A DNA stretch of 34,016 nt, taken from positions 1-34,016 of the forward strand of contig NZ_CALTZE010000025.1 in assembly GCF_943913695.1 (NCBI RefSeq). The letters are read 5' to 3'. This DNA comes from an uncultured Marmoricola sp. Its GTDB lineage: Bacteria; Actinomycetota; Actinomycetes; Propionibacteriales; Nocardioidaceae. The position numbers and the translations under genes were made by a program. This document shows, in pieces, positions 16,152-23,815 of this stretch. The notes under the pieces are model-generated. The model was not told where the DNA came from and did not search any database. It saw only the letters and a program-made list of their open reading frames with translations. Position 1 is the first letter of the stretch. Each line of letters opens with the position of its first letter.

Positions 16152-16157
16152 CGGTGC

Positions 16158-17870
16158 ATGAGCGATGTGACCGGGGACACGGCGGCCCAGCGCTGGCAGC
16201 AGCGCTACGACGAGGCGCTCGCGGCCGGCAAGGTGCGCGATGCTGACTTCACCACCCTCTCCGGGGACGAGGTGGCTCCCGCCTACGGCACCGACGACTC
16301 CGAGTGGCCGGGGGAGTTCCCCTACACCCGCGGGCTCTACGCCACGGGCTACCGGGGCCGGCAGTGGACGATCCGGCAGTTCGCCGGCTTCGGCAACGCC
16401 CAGCAGACCAACGAGCGCTACAAGATGATCCTGGCCCGCGGCGGCGGCGGGCTCTCGGTGGCCTTCGACATGCCCACGCTGATGGGCCGCGACTCCGACG
16501 ACCCCCGCAGCCTCGGCGAGGTCGGGCACTGCGGCGTGGCGATCGACTCGGCCGCCGACATGGACGTGCTCTTCGACGGCATCCCGCTGGAGCAGGTCAC
16601 GACGTCGATGACCATCAGCGGGCCGGCGGTGCCGGTCTTCTGCATGATGCTGGTCGCGGCCGAGCGTCAGGGTGCCGACCTCTCCCAGCTCAACGGCACG
16701 CTGCAGACCGACATCTTCAAGGAGTACATCGCGCAGAAGGAGTGGCTCTTCGCCCCCGAGCCGCACCTGAAGCTGATCGGCGACCTGATGGAGCACTGCG
16801 CCGCGCAGATCCCGGCCTACAAGCCGCTGAGCGTCTCGGGCTACCACATCCGCGAGGCCGGCTCCACGGCCGCGCAGGAGCTCGCCTTCACCTTGGCCGG
16901 CGGCTTCGGCTACGTCGAGCTCGGGCTCTCGCGCGGCCTCGACGTCGACGTCTTCGCGCCGGGTCTGAGCTTCTTCTTCGACAGCCACGTCGACTTCTTC
17001 GAGGAGATCGCCAAGTTCCGGGCGGCCCGCCGGATCTGGGCCCGGTGGCTGCGCGACGTCTACGGCGCGCGCACCGAGAAGGCGCAGTGGCTGCGCTTCC
17101 ACACCCAGACGGCCGGGGTGAGCCTGACCGCCCAGCAGCCCTACAACAACGTCGTGCGCACCGGCGTCGAGGCGCTCGCTGCGGTGCTGGGAGGCACCAA
17201 CAGCCTGCACACCAACGCCCTCGACGAGACCCTGGCGCTGCCCAGCGAGCAGGCGGCCGAGATCGCGCTGCGCACCCAGCAGGTGCTGATGGAGGAGACC
17301 GGCGTGACCAACGTCGCGGACCCCCTCGGCGGCAGCTGGTACGTCGAGGCGCTCACCGACCAGATCGAGGCCCAGGCCAACCGGATCTTCGACACGATCC
17401 TGGAGCTCGGCGGCTCCGAGCTGCGCCACGACCAGGTCGAGGCGCTGGCCGAGTCAGCGCGCACCGGCGACGACCCGATGACGCAGGGCCTGCTGCGCGG
17501 CATCGAGGAGGGCTGGTTCACCTCCGAGATCGCCGAGGCGGCCTTCGTCTACCAGACCGCGCTGGAGAAGGACGAGAAGCGCATCGTGGGCGTCAACTGC
17601 CACACCGAGTCGGTCACCAGCGACCTGGAGATCATGCGGGTCAGCCACGAGGTCGAGCGGGAGCAGGTGCGGGTGCTCGCCGAGCGCAAGGCGGCCCGCG
17701 ACGAGGACGCCATCACCGCGGCCATCGCGCGCATGGTGCAGGCCGCCCGCGACGACACCGACATGGTCGAGCCGATGCTCCAGGCGTGCCGCCTGGAGGC
17801 CACCCTCGGTGAGATCTGCGACGCGCTGCGCGAGGAGTGGGGGGAGTACCGCGAGCCCGCGCGCTTCTAG
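16158..17870 (+). CDS. icmA: Acyl-CoA mutase large subunit, isobutyryl-CoA mutase (IcmA) type
   Basis: 570 residues with the substrate-binding barrel of the methylmalonyl-CoA mutase family and no C-terminal B12-binding domain, so a separate small subunit is needed; none is in the window. Isobutyryl-CoA mutase interconverts isobutyryl-CoA and n-butyryl-CoA. Two specificity positions support this over methylmalonyl-CoA mutase: Phe75 in WTIRQFAGFG (Tyr in MCM) and Gln193 in EYIAQKEW (Arg in MCM). Both keep a constant five-residue offset from the known IcmA positions F80 and Q198. Long stretches match Streptomyces IcmA as I recall it, including GGGGLSVAFDMPTLMGRDSDD and LGGTNSLHTNALDE. The start is set by the -10 box spacing. 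Its neighbour accA3 also handles short acyl-CoAs. Confidence 0.88.
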   Translation: MSDVTGDTAAQRWQQRYDEALAAGKVRDADFTTLSGDEVAPAYGTDDSEWPGEFPYTRGLYATGYRGRQWTIRQFAGFGNAQQTNERYKMILARGGGGLSVAFDMPTLMGRDSDDPRSLGEVGHCGVAIDSAADMDVLFDGIPLEQVTTSMTISGPAVPVFCMMLVAAERQGADLSQLNGTLQTDIFKEYIAQKEWLFAPEPHLKLIGDLMEHCAAQIPAYKPLSVSGYHIREAGSTAAQELAFTLAGGFGYVELGLSRGLDVDVFAPGLSFFFDSHVDFFEEIAKFRAARRIWARWLRDVYGARTEKAQWLRFHTQTAGVSLTAQQPYNNVVRTGVEALAAVLGGTNSLHTNALDETLALPSEQAAEIALRTQQVLMEETGVTNVADPLGGSWYVEALTDQIEAQANRIFDTILELGGSELRHDQVEALAESARTGDDPMTQGLLRGIEEGWFTSEIAEAAFVYQTALEKDEKRIVGVNCHTESVTSDLEIMRVSHEVEREQVRVLAERKAARDEDAITAAIARMVQAARDDTDMVEPMLQACRLEATLGEICDALREEWGEYREPARF

Positions 17871-17905
17871 CCAGCGGCCCCGGTCTACAGGCCTGGCCCA
17901 CTGCC

Positions 17906-19873
17906 TTAGTCGACGCGGGGCAGGGTGAAGACGAACCTGCTGCCCCTGCCGCCGGGGGCGTCCTCGACGTGGATCCGACCGCCGTGCCGCAGCACCACGC
18001 GGCGGCAGATGCCCAGCCCGATGCCGGTGCCGCCGTAGTCCGAGCCGTGGGCGCGGACGAAGGTCTCGAAGATCCGCTCGCGCTGGGTGCGCGGCACGCC
18101 GACGCCGTTGTCGGTGACCCGCACCTCGATCATCTCCCCGCGCGGGATCGCGCTGACGTCGACCTGCGGCCGCACGTCGTCGGCGACGTACTTCACGGCG
18201 TTGCCGACGAGGTTGTCGAGCAGCTGGCGCACCAGCACCTGGTCGCCGCGCGCCCGCATGCCGGGCTGCACCACGATGCGCGGCTCGGTCGGGCCGCCGC
18301 GACGCATGCGGGCGACCTGCTCGACGAGGTCGCTGAGGTCGAGGTCCTCCAGGCGCAGCGGCTGGTCGCGGGCGACGGTGTAGGAGAGCAGGTCGTCGAG
18401 GAAGGCGCGCATGTGCTCCGAGGCCTCCTGGATCCTCCCGGTCATCTCGGTGCCGGTGACGCTGTCGACCTCGCCGGCGGCGAAGCAGTCGGCCAGGGCG
18501 TCGGCCCAGCCGTGCACGACGGTCAGCGGGTTGCTGAGGTCGTGGGCGACCACGCCCGCGAAGGCGGCCAGCGCGTCCTCGCGCTGCCGGACCAGGGTAA
18601 CGTCGCGGACCACCATCAGCGCCTCGGGCAGGTCGTCGTCGACGGTCGGCAGCAGGCTCGCGGAGACCTCGAGCACCTTGGGCTCGGCGTCGGGCGGGCG
18701 GTACTGGATCTCCTCGGCGACCACCTCCTCGCCCCGCAGGGCGCGGGCGTAGGGCAGCTCCTCGCGGGAGAGCAGCCGGCCCCGGGAGTCGTGCACGGGA
18801 GGCTCGGGCAGCTGCTCGCCGGTGGTCGTGGTGTCGGTGCCGGCCAGGGCGGTGAGCGCGGTGTTGCGCAGCAGCACCACCCCGTCGCCGCGGATGACGA
18901 TGATGCCCTCGCGGATCTGCTCCAGCACGGCGCTCAGCAAGCCGGCCCGCTGGGCGGCCTCGGCCGAGGCGACCGCCCGCTCGGCGGTGACGAGCGAGAC
19001 CACCAGCGAGGTGAGCATCACCGAGACCATGAAGGCCTGGGCCATGGTGGCGCCGGCGACCGGGTTGCTGACCGAGGCGAAGACGCCGAAGGAGGCCAGG
19101 GTGCTCAGGATCGCGGCCACGCCGCACAGCAGGGCGTGGATCGAGGCCACCGGCGGCGAGAGCCGCAGCGACGCCCACAGCGCGGGCAGCACCAGCACGT
19201 AGGTCACGGGCAGGGCGGAGTCCTCGCTCAGCACGACGAGGTAGACCAGCCCGGAGACGACGAAGAGCAGCGTGGTCTCCGCCGTGCGTGGCGGCCACGA
19301 CCCCCACCACTCCTGCACGCGACGGTGCCACTCGGCGCCCTGCCGCGAGCCCGTGACCACCGGCACCAGCTGCAGCGCCACCGCCCCGATGACGAAGGCC
19401 CAGCCGAAGTTGCGCACCCACACCAGCGACGCGTCGAGCAGCGACGCGGTGGGGATCAGGCCGAGACCGGCCGCCCGCACCACGGCGCCCGCGGTGCTCC
19501 CGATCGCGGTGGCGAACAGGAAGGTCGAGAGGTCGGCCAGCCGGGTCATCGGGCGCGTGCCGCCGGCGCCCCAGAGGTCCGGAGCCAGGCGGCTCGTCAC
19601 GGCCACGTGCACCGCGATCTGCACCAGGCTCTGGACACCGGCCATCAGGGCGATCTGCCAGCTCGCGCCGGAGGCGAGCAGCGACCCGCAGACCGTGAGC
19701 AGCGCCGCGACGGCGTCGACCGGCCACGTGCGCCGGCTCCCGGTGCCCGCCCAGATCACCAGCACCCCGGTCACCGGCCAGACCAGGCTGATGGTCAGCT
19801 CAGGCCGGAAGGAGGCATACCCCAGGTCGGTCGCGAACCACGTCAGCACGACGAAGAGGAGGAGTCGGCGCAC
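17906..19873 (-). CDS. Membrane sensor histidine kinase (MASE1-like, PAS, HisKA, HATPase)
   Basis: 655 residues. Roughly the first 300 are hydrophobic with about eight membrane segments and resemble MASE1 (LTISLVWPVTGVLVIWAG). A PAS-like region follows (EQIREGIIVIRGDGVVLLRN). The HisKA motif VVAHDLSNPL places the phosphorylated His near 442. The ATPase core has an N box LLDNLVGNAVKYV, a G1 box VTDNGVGVP and a G2 box GGTGIGLGICRRV. The start is the GTG at 19873, preceded by GGAGG with six bases between; upstream in-frame codons lack membrane character. No response regulator is adjacent, so the partner and signal are unknown. It converges on icmA with a 35-bp gap. Confidence 0.9.
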   Translation of the reverse strand: MRRLLLFVVLTWFATDLGYASFRPELTISLVWPVTGVLVIWAGTGSRRTWPVDAVAALLTVCGSLLASGASWQIALMAGVQSLVQIAVHVAVTSRLAPDLWGAGGTRPMTRLADLSTFLFATAIGSTAGAVVRAAGLGLIPTASLLDASLVWVRNFGWAFVIGAVALQLVPVVTGSRQGAEWHRRVQEWWGSWPPRTAETTLLFVVSGLVYLVVLSEDSALPVTYVLVLPALWASLRLSPPVASIHALLCGVAAILSTLASFGVFASVSNPVAGATMAQAFMVSVMLTSLVVSLVTAERAVASAEAAQRAGLLSAVLEQIREGIIVIRGDGVVLLRNTALTALAGTDTTTTGEQLPEPPVHDSRGRLLSREELPYARALRGEEVVAEEIQYRPPDAEPKVLEVSASLLPTVDDDLPEALMVVRDVTLVRQREDALAAFAGVVAHDLSNPLTVVHGWADALADCFAAGEVDSVTGTEMTGRIQEASEHMRAFLDDLLSYTVARDQPLRLEDLDLSDLVEQVARMRRGGPTEPRIVVQPGMRARGDQVLVRQLLDNLVGNAVKYVADDVRPQVDVSAIPRGEMIEVRVTDNGVGVPRTQRERIFETFVRAHGSDYGGTGIGLGICRRVVLRHGGRIHVEDAPGGRGSRFVFTLPRVD

Positions 19874-20057
19874 GCGGATCCTCCGTCCGGGGTGGTCGTG
19901 ATGGAGCTCGGGACCGGGGAGGGGGAGGCCCGTGCCGCAGTATTGCGGGGATGGCACTGCCTCGGGGCGGATCGGACGAAACTCGCCGCGAACTCGGGAG
20001 TCTCCGGGCTGGGGGCGGGCCCGCCGGGGTCCGTGGCGCGTCGGCTCGCCCGGCGGG

Positions 20058-20063
20058 GACAAT
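20058..20063 (+). promoter_or_regulatory. Possible -10 box of the thioredoxin/TPR gene
   Basis: GACAAT lies six bases before the ATG at 20070 and would give a leaderless transcript. The rest of the 196-bp gap to the kinase start shows no clear operator or RNA. Confidence 0.4.
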
Positions 20064-20069
20064 GAGCCC

Positions 20070-21014
20070 ATGAGCGAGCAGTCCTTCTCACGTCCCGGTG
20101 CCGTCGACCTCTCCGCGCTCCAGGCGGCCGCCGCCCCCGCGAGTGCCGGGGGTGCCCCGGGCGGGGCCGGCGGACCCGGAGCCAGCTCGGCGTACGCCGT
20201 GCAGGTGACCGAGGCGAGCTTCCAGGAGCTGCTCGAGGCCTCGCGCACCGCACCGGTGCTGCTGAGCTTCGAGAGCCCCTCCCGCTCGCCCGAGAGCGTC
20301 GCCCTGGGCAACGACCTGCAGACCGTCTCCAACGAGCTCGAGGGCCGGGTGCTGGTCGGACGCGTCGACGTCGACGCCGTGCCGCAGATCGCCCAGGCGA
20401 TGCAGATCCCGAGCATCCCGCTGGTGGTGCTGGTCGCGCAGGGCCGCCCGATGCCGCTGCTCCAGGAGGCCGTGCCGCTCGAGGAGCTGCGCACCGCCCT
20501 GACGCAGGTGCTCCAGCAGCTCACTGCCAGCGGCGTCACGGGGCGCCACACGCCGCGCTCGGCTGCCGGCGCGGTCGACGAGGAGTCGGGCGAGGAGCAG
20601 CTCGACCCGCGCTACGCCCCCGCGCAGGACGCGCTCGAGCGCGGCGACATCGGCGCGGCGGTGGCGGAGTACTCCAAGCTCCTCGAGGCCAACCCCGCCG
20701 ACAGCGAGGCGGCGGCGGGACTCGCGATGGCCCGGCTGCTGCAGCGCACGGAGGGGGTCGACCTCGCCGAGGCGCGCGCCGCCGCCGCGGCCGCTCCCGA
20801 CGACGTCGACGCGCAGACCCTGGTCGCCGACCTCGACCTGCTCGGGGGGCACGTCGACGACGCGTTCGCCCGGCTCGTCGAGCTCGTACGTCGCACCAGC
20901 GACGCCGAGCGCGACGCCGCCCGCACCCACCTGATCGGCCTCTTCGGCGCGGTCGGCGACGCCGACCCGCGGGTCCAGCGCGCCCGCCGCAACCTGGCCT
21001 CCGCCCTGTTCTGA
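20070..21014 (+). CDS. Thioredoxin-fold / TPR protein (YbbN/CnoX-like)
   Basis: 314 residues. An Ala/Gly-rich N-terminus is followed by a thioredoxin fold at about 45-150 (PVLLSFESPSRSPESV, VGRVDVDAVPQIAQAMQIPSIPLVVLV). It ends with TPR-like repeats (DALERGDIGAAVAEYSKLLEANPADSEA). This is the layout of YbbN/CnoX, a chaperone-like protein that holds proteins and hands them to folding machines. The place of the redox CXXC is taken by SPSRSP, so no thiol-disulfide exchange is expected. The next gene, a universal stress protein, lies 45 bp downstream on the same strand and suggests a stress role. Confidence 0.85.
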   Translation: MSEQSFSRPGAVDLSALQAAAAPASAGGAPGGAGGPGASSAYAVQVTEASFQELLEASRTAPVLLSFESPSRSPESVALGNDLQTVSNELEGRVLVGRVDVDAVPQIAQAMQIPSIPLVVLVAQGRPMPLLQEAVPLEELRTALTQVLQQLTASGVTGRHTPRSAAGAVDEESGEEQLDPRYAPAQDALERGDIGAAVAEYSKLLEANPADSEAAAGLAMARLLQRTEGVDLAEARAAAAAAPDDVDAQTLVADLDLLGGHVDDAFARLVELVRRTSDAERDAARTHLIGLFGAVGDADPRVQRARRNLASALF

Positions 21015-21018
21015 GAGA

Positions 21019-21035
21019 CTCGGCTGACAGCCGAG
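21019..21035 (+). terminator. Hairpin between the TPR and USP genes
   Basis: CTCGGCT-gac-AGCCGAG, with 7-bp perfect arms, begins four bases after the stop at 21014. There is no U-tract. It may be a weak terminator, attenuator or mRNA end stabiliser. Confidence 0.45.
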
Positions 21036-21059
21036 GCCGTCCGACCACGAGGAGCACCC

Positions 21060-21557
21060 ATGACCCCCCCGCAGCCCGCGACGACCCTGGAGATCGACGG
21101 CGAGATGGTGGTCGGGTGCGACGGCTCGCAAGCCTCGCTCGAGGCGGTGCGGTGGGCCGGGCGGCTGGCCGGCCGCCTGGGTGAGCGGCTGCACGTCGTG
21201 CGGTCGTGGGTGCTCTCCTCCGCGCCGCGCCCGGCGTCGGCGACTGGTGGATACGTGCCCCCGCTGACCGACTACGAGGCCGCGGTGCTCGACCAGCTCA
21301 CGCGCGACGTCGGCCGCCTGGGACTGGAGTGCGAGGTCGAGCTGCACGCCGTGCACGGCTCCGCGGGGCGCCGCATGGTCGAGGCCTCCGAGACCGCCTC
21401 CGCGGTCGTGGTGGGCAACCGCGGCGCCGGCGGCTTCCTCGGCCTGCGGATGGGGTCGACGGCCGACCAGGTCGTGCGCAACGCGAAGTGCCCCGTCGTC
21501 GTGGTGCCGGTCACCGCCGACGACGGTCCCGACCCCGCCGACGCCGACCTCGCCTGA
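21060..21557 (+). CDS. Universal stress protein, UspA family, ATP-binding type
   Basis: 165 residues with a single Usp domain. MVVGCDGSQASLEAVRWA carries the first strand and Asp. GNRGAGGFLGLRMGSTADQV near 119-138 fits the ATP loop G-x2-G-x9-G-S/T, followed by KCPVVVVP. Such proteins bind ATP and accumulate in starvation, hypoxia or stress in actinobacteria. The start is preceded by GAGGAG at good spacing. It lies 45 bp after the TPR gene and is probably co-transcribed at least in part. Confidence 0.92.
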   Translation: MTPPQPATTLEIDGEMVVGCDGSQASLEAVRWAGRLAGRLGERLHVVRSWVLSSAPRPASATGGYVPPLTDYEAAVLDQLTRDVGRLGLECEVELHAVHGSAGRRMVEASETASAVVVGNRGAGGFLGLRMGSTADQVVRNAKCPVVVVPVTADDGPDPADADLA

Positions 21558-21563
21558 GAGCGG

Positions 21564-21576
21564 GCCCTGAGAGGGC
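21564..21576. terminator. Short hairpin in the convergent gap
   Basis: GCCCT-gag-AGGGC lies in the 19-bp gap between the convergent USP gene and small membrane protein gene and could serve both strands. The stem is only 5 bp. Confidence 0.35.
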
Positions 21577-21939
21577 TCAGTCCCAGTCATCGGCGCGGTC
21601 GTCGGCGCGGGACGAGACGCGCAGGGCGTCCCAGCCGCGCTCGAGCAGCTTCTCCAGCAGGCGGGCGTTGATCCACGCCGTGGCCGTCCACACCGCCACC
21701 CACGCCAGCCCGACGGGCACCGACATCTGCTCGTGGCCGGTGCCGGTCCACAGCCCGACGGCCAGCCCGGCGTAGAAGCCGACCCACATCGCCAGCAGGC
21801 TCAGCGGCAGCGTGAGCAGCAGCAGGGTCGCCCACGCCGCCTGCGAGGGGAGCAGCAGCACCCAGGCCGAGGCACCGCCGACCGCGACGACATAGGTCTG
21901 GCCCGGCACCGAGAGCCGCCTCGTCGCCACGTCGGTCAT
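21577..21939 (-). CDS. Small membrane protein of unknown function
   Basis: 120 residues. Hydrophobic stretches about 15-32, 38-70 and 80-100 suggest three or four membrane segments, with an acidic tail (DDRADDWD). I do not recognise the family. The ATG overlaps the stop of the Nudix gene by 4 bp (ATGA), so it is probably translated by coupling as the last gene of the glgE operon. Confidence 0.75.
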   Translation of the reverse strand: MTDVATRRLSVPGQTYVVAVGGASAWVLLLPSQAAWATLLLLTLPLSLLAMWVGFYAGLAVGLWTGTGHEQMSVPVGLAWVAVWTATAWINARLLEKLLERGWDALRVSSRADDRADDWD

Positions 21940-22682
21940 CCGCGGCCGCTCTCGGTGTAGGTCGCGGTGCCGGCCGCGGCGTTGGCGAGCGCGGCGGCGA
22001 TCCGGCGGTGGGTGAAGTCGGCGCAGAGCTCGCGGGCCTCGTCGAGGTCGTAGAAGCCCACGTCGCGGATCTCGCGCTCCTCGAGCACGGCGTCGTCGAG
22101 GACCGACGGGTCGTGGACGCCGCCGTCGAAGACCAGGCACACGGCGTCGTCCCAGCCGCTCCACGGCGGCAGCCAGTCGGTCAGCAGCAGCGCCCGCGGC
22201 TCGATCGCCAGCGACAGCTCCTCGCGGACCTCGCGGCCCACGGCGACCTGCGGCGACTCGCCGACCTCGACGACGCCGCCGGGCAGGTCGAGGTCGCGCT
22301 TGTAGGTGAGCCGGCACAGCAGCACCCGGTCGTGGGGGTCGCGCACGAGCAGCTGGCCGATGGCGCGCTTGCGCGGCAGGAAGGAGTTGAGCAGCGACCG
22401 GAAGCCCTCGGGGTGCTCCAGCGGGGTGTCGTCGGACAGGCGGGCGTAGACCACGCGGTCGGACTCCTCGCTCACGCCGCGCGCGACGCCCTCGCGCAGC
22501 AGCCCCGCCCAGGTCGCGATCCGCTGCGCCTCGCGGTCGTCGGGGTCGACGTGCGTCTCGACCCGCGTGGAGCCGCCCTTGAAGGCCGACTCCACCGCGC
22601 CGCGCACCTCGGCCGCCGCCACGTCCGCGGTCCACGAGACACGGACCACGCCGGGGGAGACGGGCGTCAGCTCGGTGGGCAC
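21936..22682 (-). CDS. Nudix hydrolase with N-terminal GNAT-like remnant
   Basis: 248 residues from a GTG at 22682; a GTG at 22706 would add eight. The Nudix box is GVVEVGESPQVAVGREVREEL, which fits G-x5-E-x7-R-E-x2-E-E except that the usual late Gly is Ser. This hydrolyses a nucleoside diphosphate-X substrate of unknown identity. The first about 80 residues resemble only the C-terminal half of a GNAT acetyltransferase (RVETHVDPDDREAQRIATWAG, LLREGVARG, RVVYARLSDD); the front of that fold is missing. Neither start has a good ribosome site. The gene starts 26 bp after the permease stop and shares an ATGA overlap with the next gene. Confidence 0.82.
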   Translation of the reverse strand: MPTELTPVSPGVVRVSWTADVAAAEVRGAVESAFKGGSTRVETHVDPDDREAQRIATWAGLLREGVARGVSEESDRVVYARLSDDTPLEHPEGFRSLLNSFLPRKRAIGQLLVRDPHDRVLLCRLTYKRDLDLPGGVVEVGESPQVAVGREVREELSLAIEPRALLLTDWLPPWSGWDDAVCLVFDGGVHDPSVLDDAVLEEREIRDVGFYDLDEARELCADFTHRRIAAALANAAAGTATYTESGRG

Positions 22683-22708
22683 GGGGTCCAGCGTAGGCGC
22701 AGGCACCC

Positions 22709-23815
22709 TCAGGTGAGCACCACGGTGACCACGCCGGCGGCCAGCGCCAGCGGCACCACCAGCAGGCCCTCGGCGAGGAACGCACGCCACCCGATGCGCA
22801 GCCCGCGACGCCGGCAGGCGCGCAGCCAGAGCAGGTTGGCCAGCGCACCCCAGAGCAGCAGCAGCGGCGCGACGTTGACCGCCAGCAGGGTCACGAGCAG
22901 CCGGTCGCCGCCGCCCGCGACGGGCTCGAGCAGGAGGTAGGCCGGGAGGTTGTTGGCGACGTTGGCCGTCACCGCGGCGGTGCCCGCCAGCACCGCCAGC
23001 TCGCCGGCCGAGTCCCCGCGCCCGAGCAGGCCGGCCAGCCACGGCTCCAGCCAGGCGCCGGCGGCGCCCAGCACGAGGAAGAGCAGCGCTGCCAGGCCCA
23101 GCACCGACCACGGCACCAGCGCGACCAGGCGACGGGGCGCGACGGCGGCGGGGCGGCGTACGCCGAACGCGGCGACGAGGACGAGCAGGCCCACCGCGGT
23201 CGCCGCCCACGGCTCCACCCCGAGCAGCACGGCGGGAGCGAGGCCCGCGACGACGGCGGCGGCGACCAGGGTGAGCAGCCGGTCGCCCGGCGGCAGCCCG
23301 CGCGGCACCGGGTAGCGACCGCGCAGGGCGTCACGGTGCCGCACCAGCAGCACGAGCACCACCACGACGAGCACGGCCAGCTGCGGGGCCCAGGTGAGCC
23401 GGACGAACTCCAGCGGCGAGAGACCCAGGCGCTCCAGGGCGAGCAGGTTGGTCAGGTTGCTGATCGGCAGCAGCAGCGAGGCCGTGCTGGCGATCCACAC
23501 CGCGGCGTAGGCGAAGGGGCGGCGCGGCACGGAGAGGCGACGGGCGAGCGCGAGGCCGATCGGTGCGAGCAGCACCGCGGTCGTGTCGATGCTCAGCAGC
23601 CAGGTGACGACCGTGGCGAGCAGGCAGAAGAGCAGGAACAGGCCGACCCTGCTGCCGCGCGCCCCGCGAGCCGCGGCGTGCGCGGCGAGGTCGAAGAGCC
23701 CGGCGTCGTCACTGAGGTCGGCGACGAGCTGGATCAGGGCGAGGAACAGCAGGACCGGCCACACCCGGTCGGCCAGCGCCACGGGGTCGAGCAGCGCGAG
23801 CGAGGCCTCGGTCAA
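22709..23815 (-). CDS. ArsB/NhaD-type (ion transporter superfamily) membrane permease
   Basis: 368 residues, almost all hydrophobic, with about ten membrane segments. Family-like stretches are TWLLSIDTTAVLLAPIGLALARRL, ASLLLPISNLTNLLAL and TAAVTANVANNLPAYLLLEP, the repeated re-entrant motifs of arsenite or anion/sodium permeases. It is somewhat shorter than ArsB (about 430). I chose the TTG at 23815 because it overlaps the glgB stop as TTGA and keeps the whole first membrane helix. No arsR or arsC is nearby, so arsenite transport is only one option; organic anion or Na+/H+ exchange are others. Confidence 0.78.
   Translation of the reverse strand: MTEASLALLDPVALADRVWPVLLFLALIQLVADLSDDAGLFDLAAHAAARGARGSRVGLFLLFCLLATVVTWLLSIDTTAVLLAPIGLALARRLSVPRRPFAYAAVWIASTASLLLPISNLTNLLALERLGLSPLEFVRLTWAPQLAVLVVVVLVLLVRHRDALRGRYPVPRGLPPGDRLLTLVAAAVVAGLAPAVLLGVEPWAATAVGLLVLVAAFGVRRPAAVAPRRLVALVPWSVLGLAALLFLVLGAAGAWLEPWLAGLLGRGDSAGELAVLAGTAAVTANVANNLPAYLLLEPVAGGGDRLLVTLLAVNVAPLLLLWGALANLLWLRACRRRGLRIGWRAFLAEGLLVVPLALAAGVVTVVLT

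Noticed and set aside
14277..16157. Upstream extension of the icmA frame through accA3
   Set aside because: It is the antisense of accA3. The protein matches the mutase family only from the ATG at 16158, which has a fitting -10 box.
17871..17905. Terminator between icmA and the kinase gene
   Set aside because: Only GGCC-type short repeats are present; no stem of convincing length forms.
19874..20551. N-terminal extension of the histidine kinase
   Set aside because: It overlaps the divergent thioredoxin/TPR gene and lacks family similarity. The GTG at 19873 has an ideal GGAGG site.
22709..23815. Arsenite resistance locus
   Set aside because: The permease is ArsB-like, but there is no arsR, arsC or ATPase nearby and the gene is part of the glucan operon, so I kept the general name.
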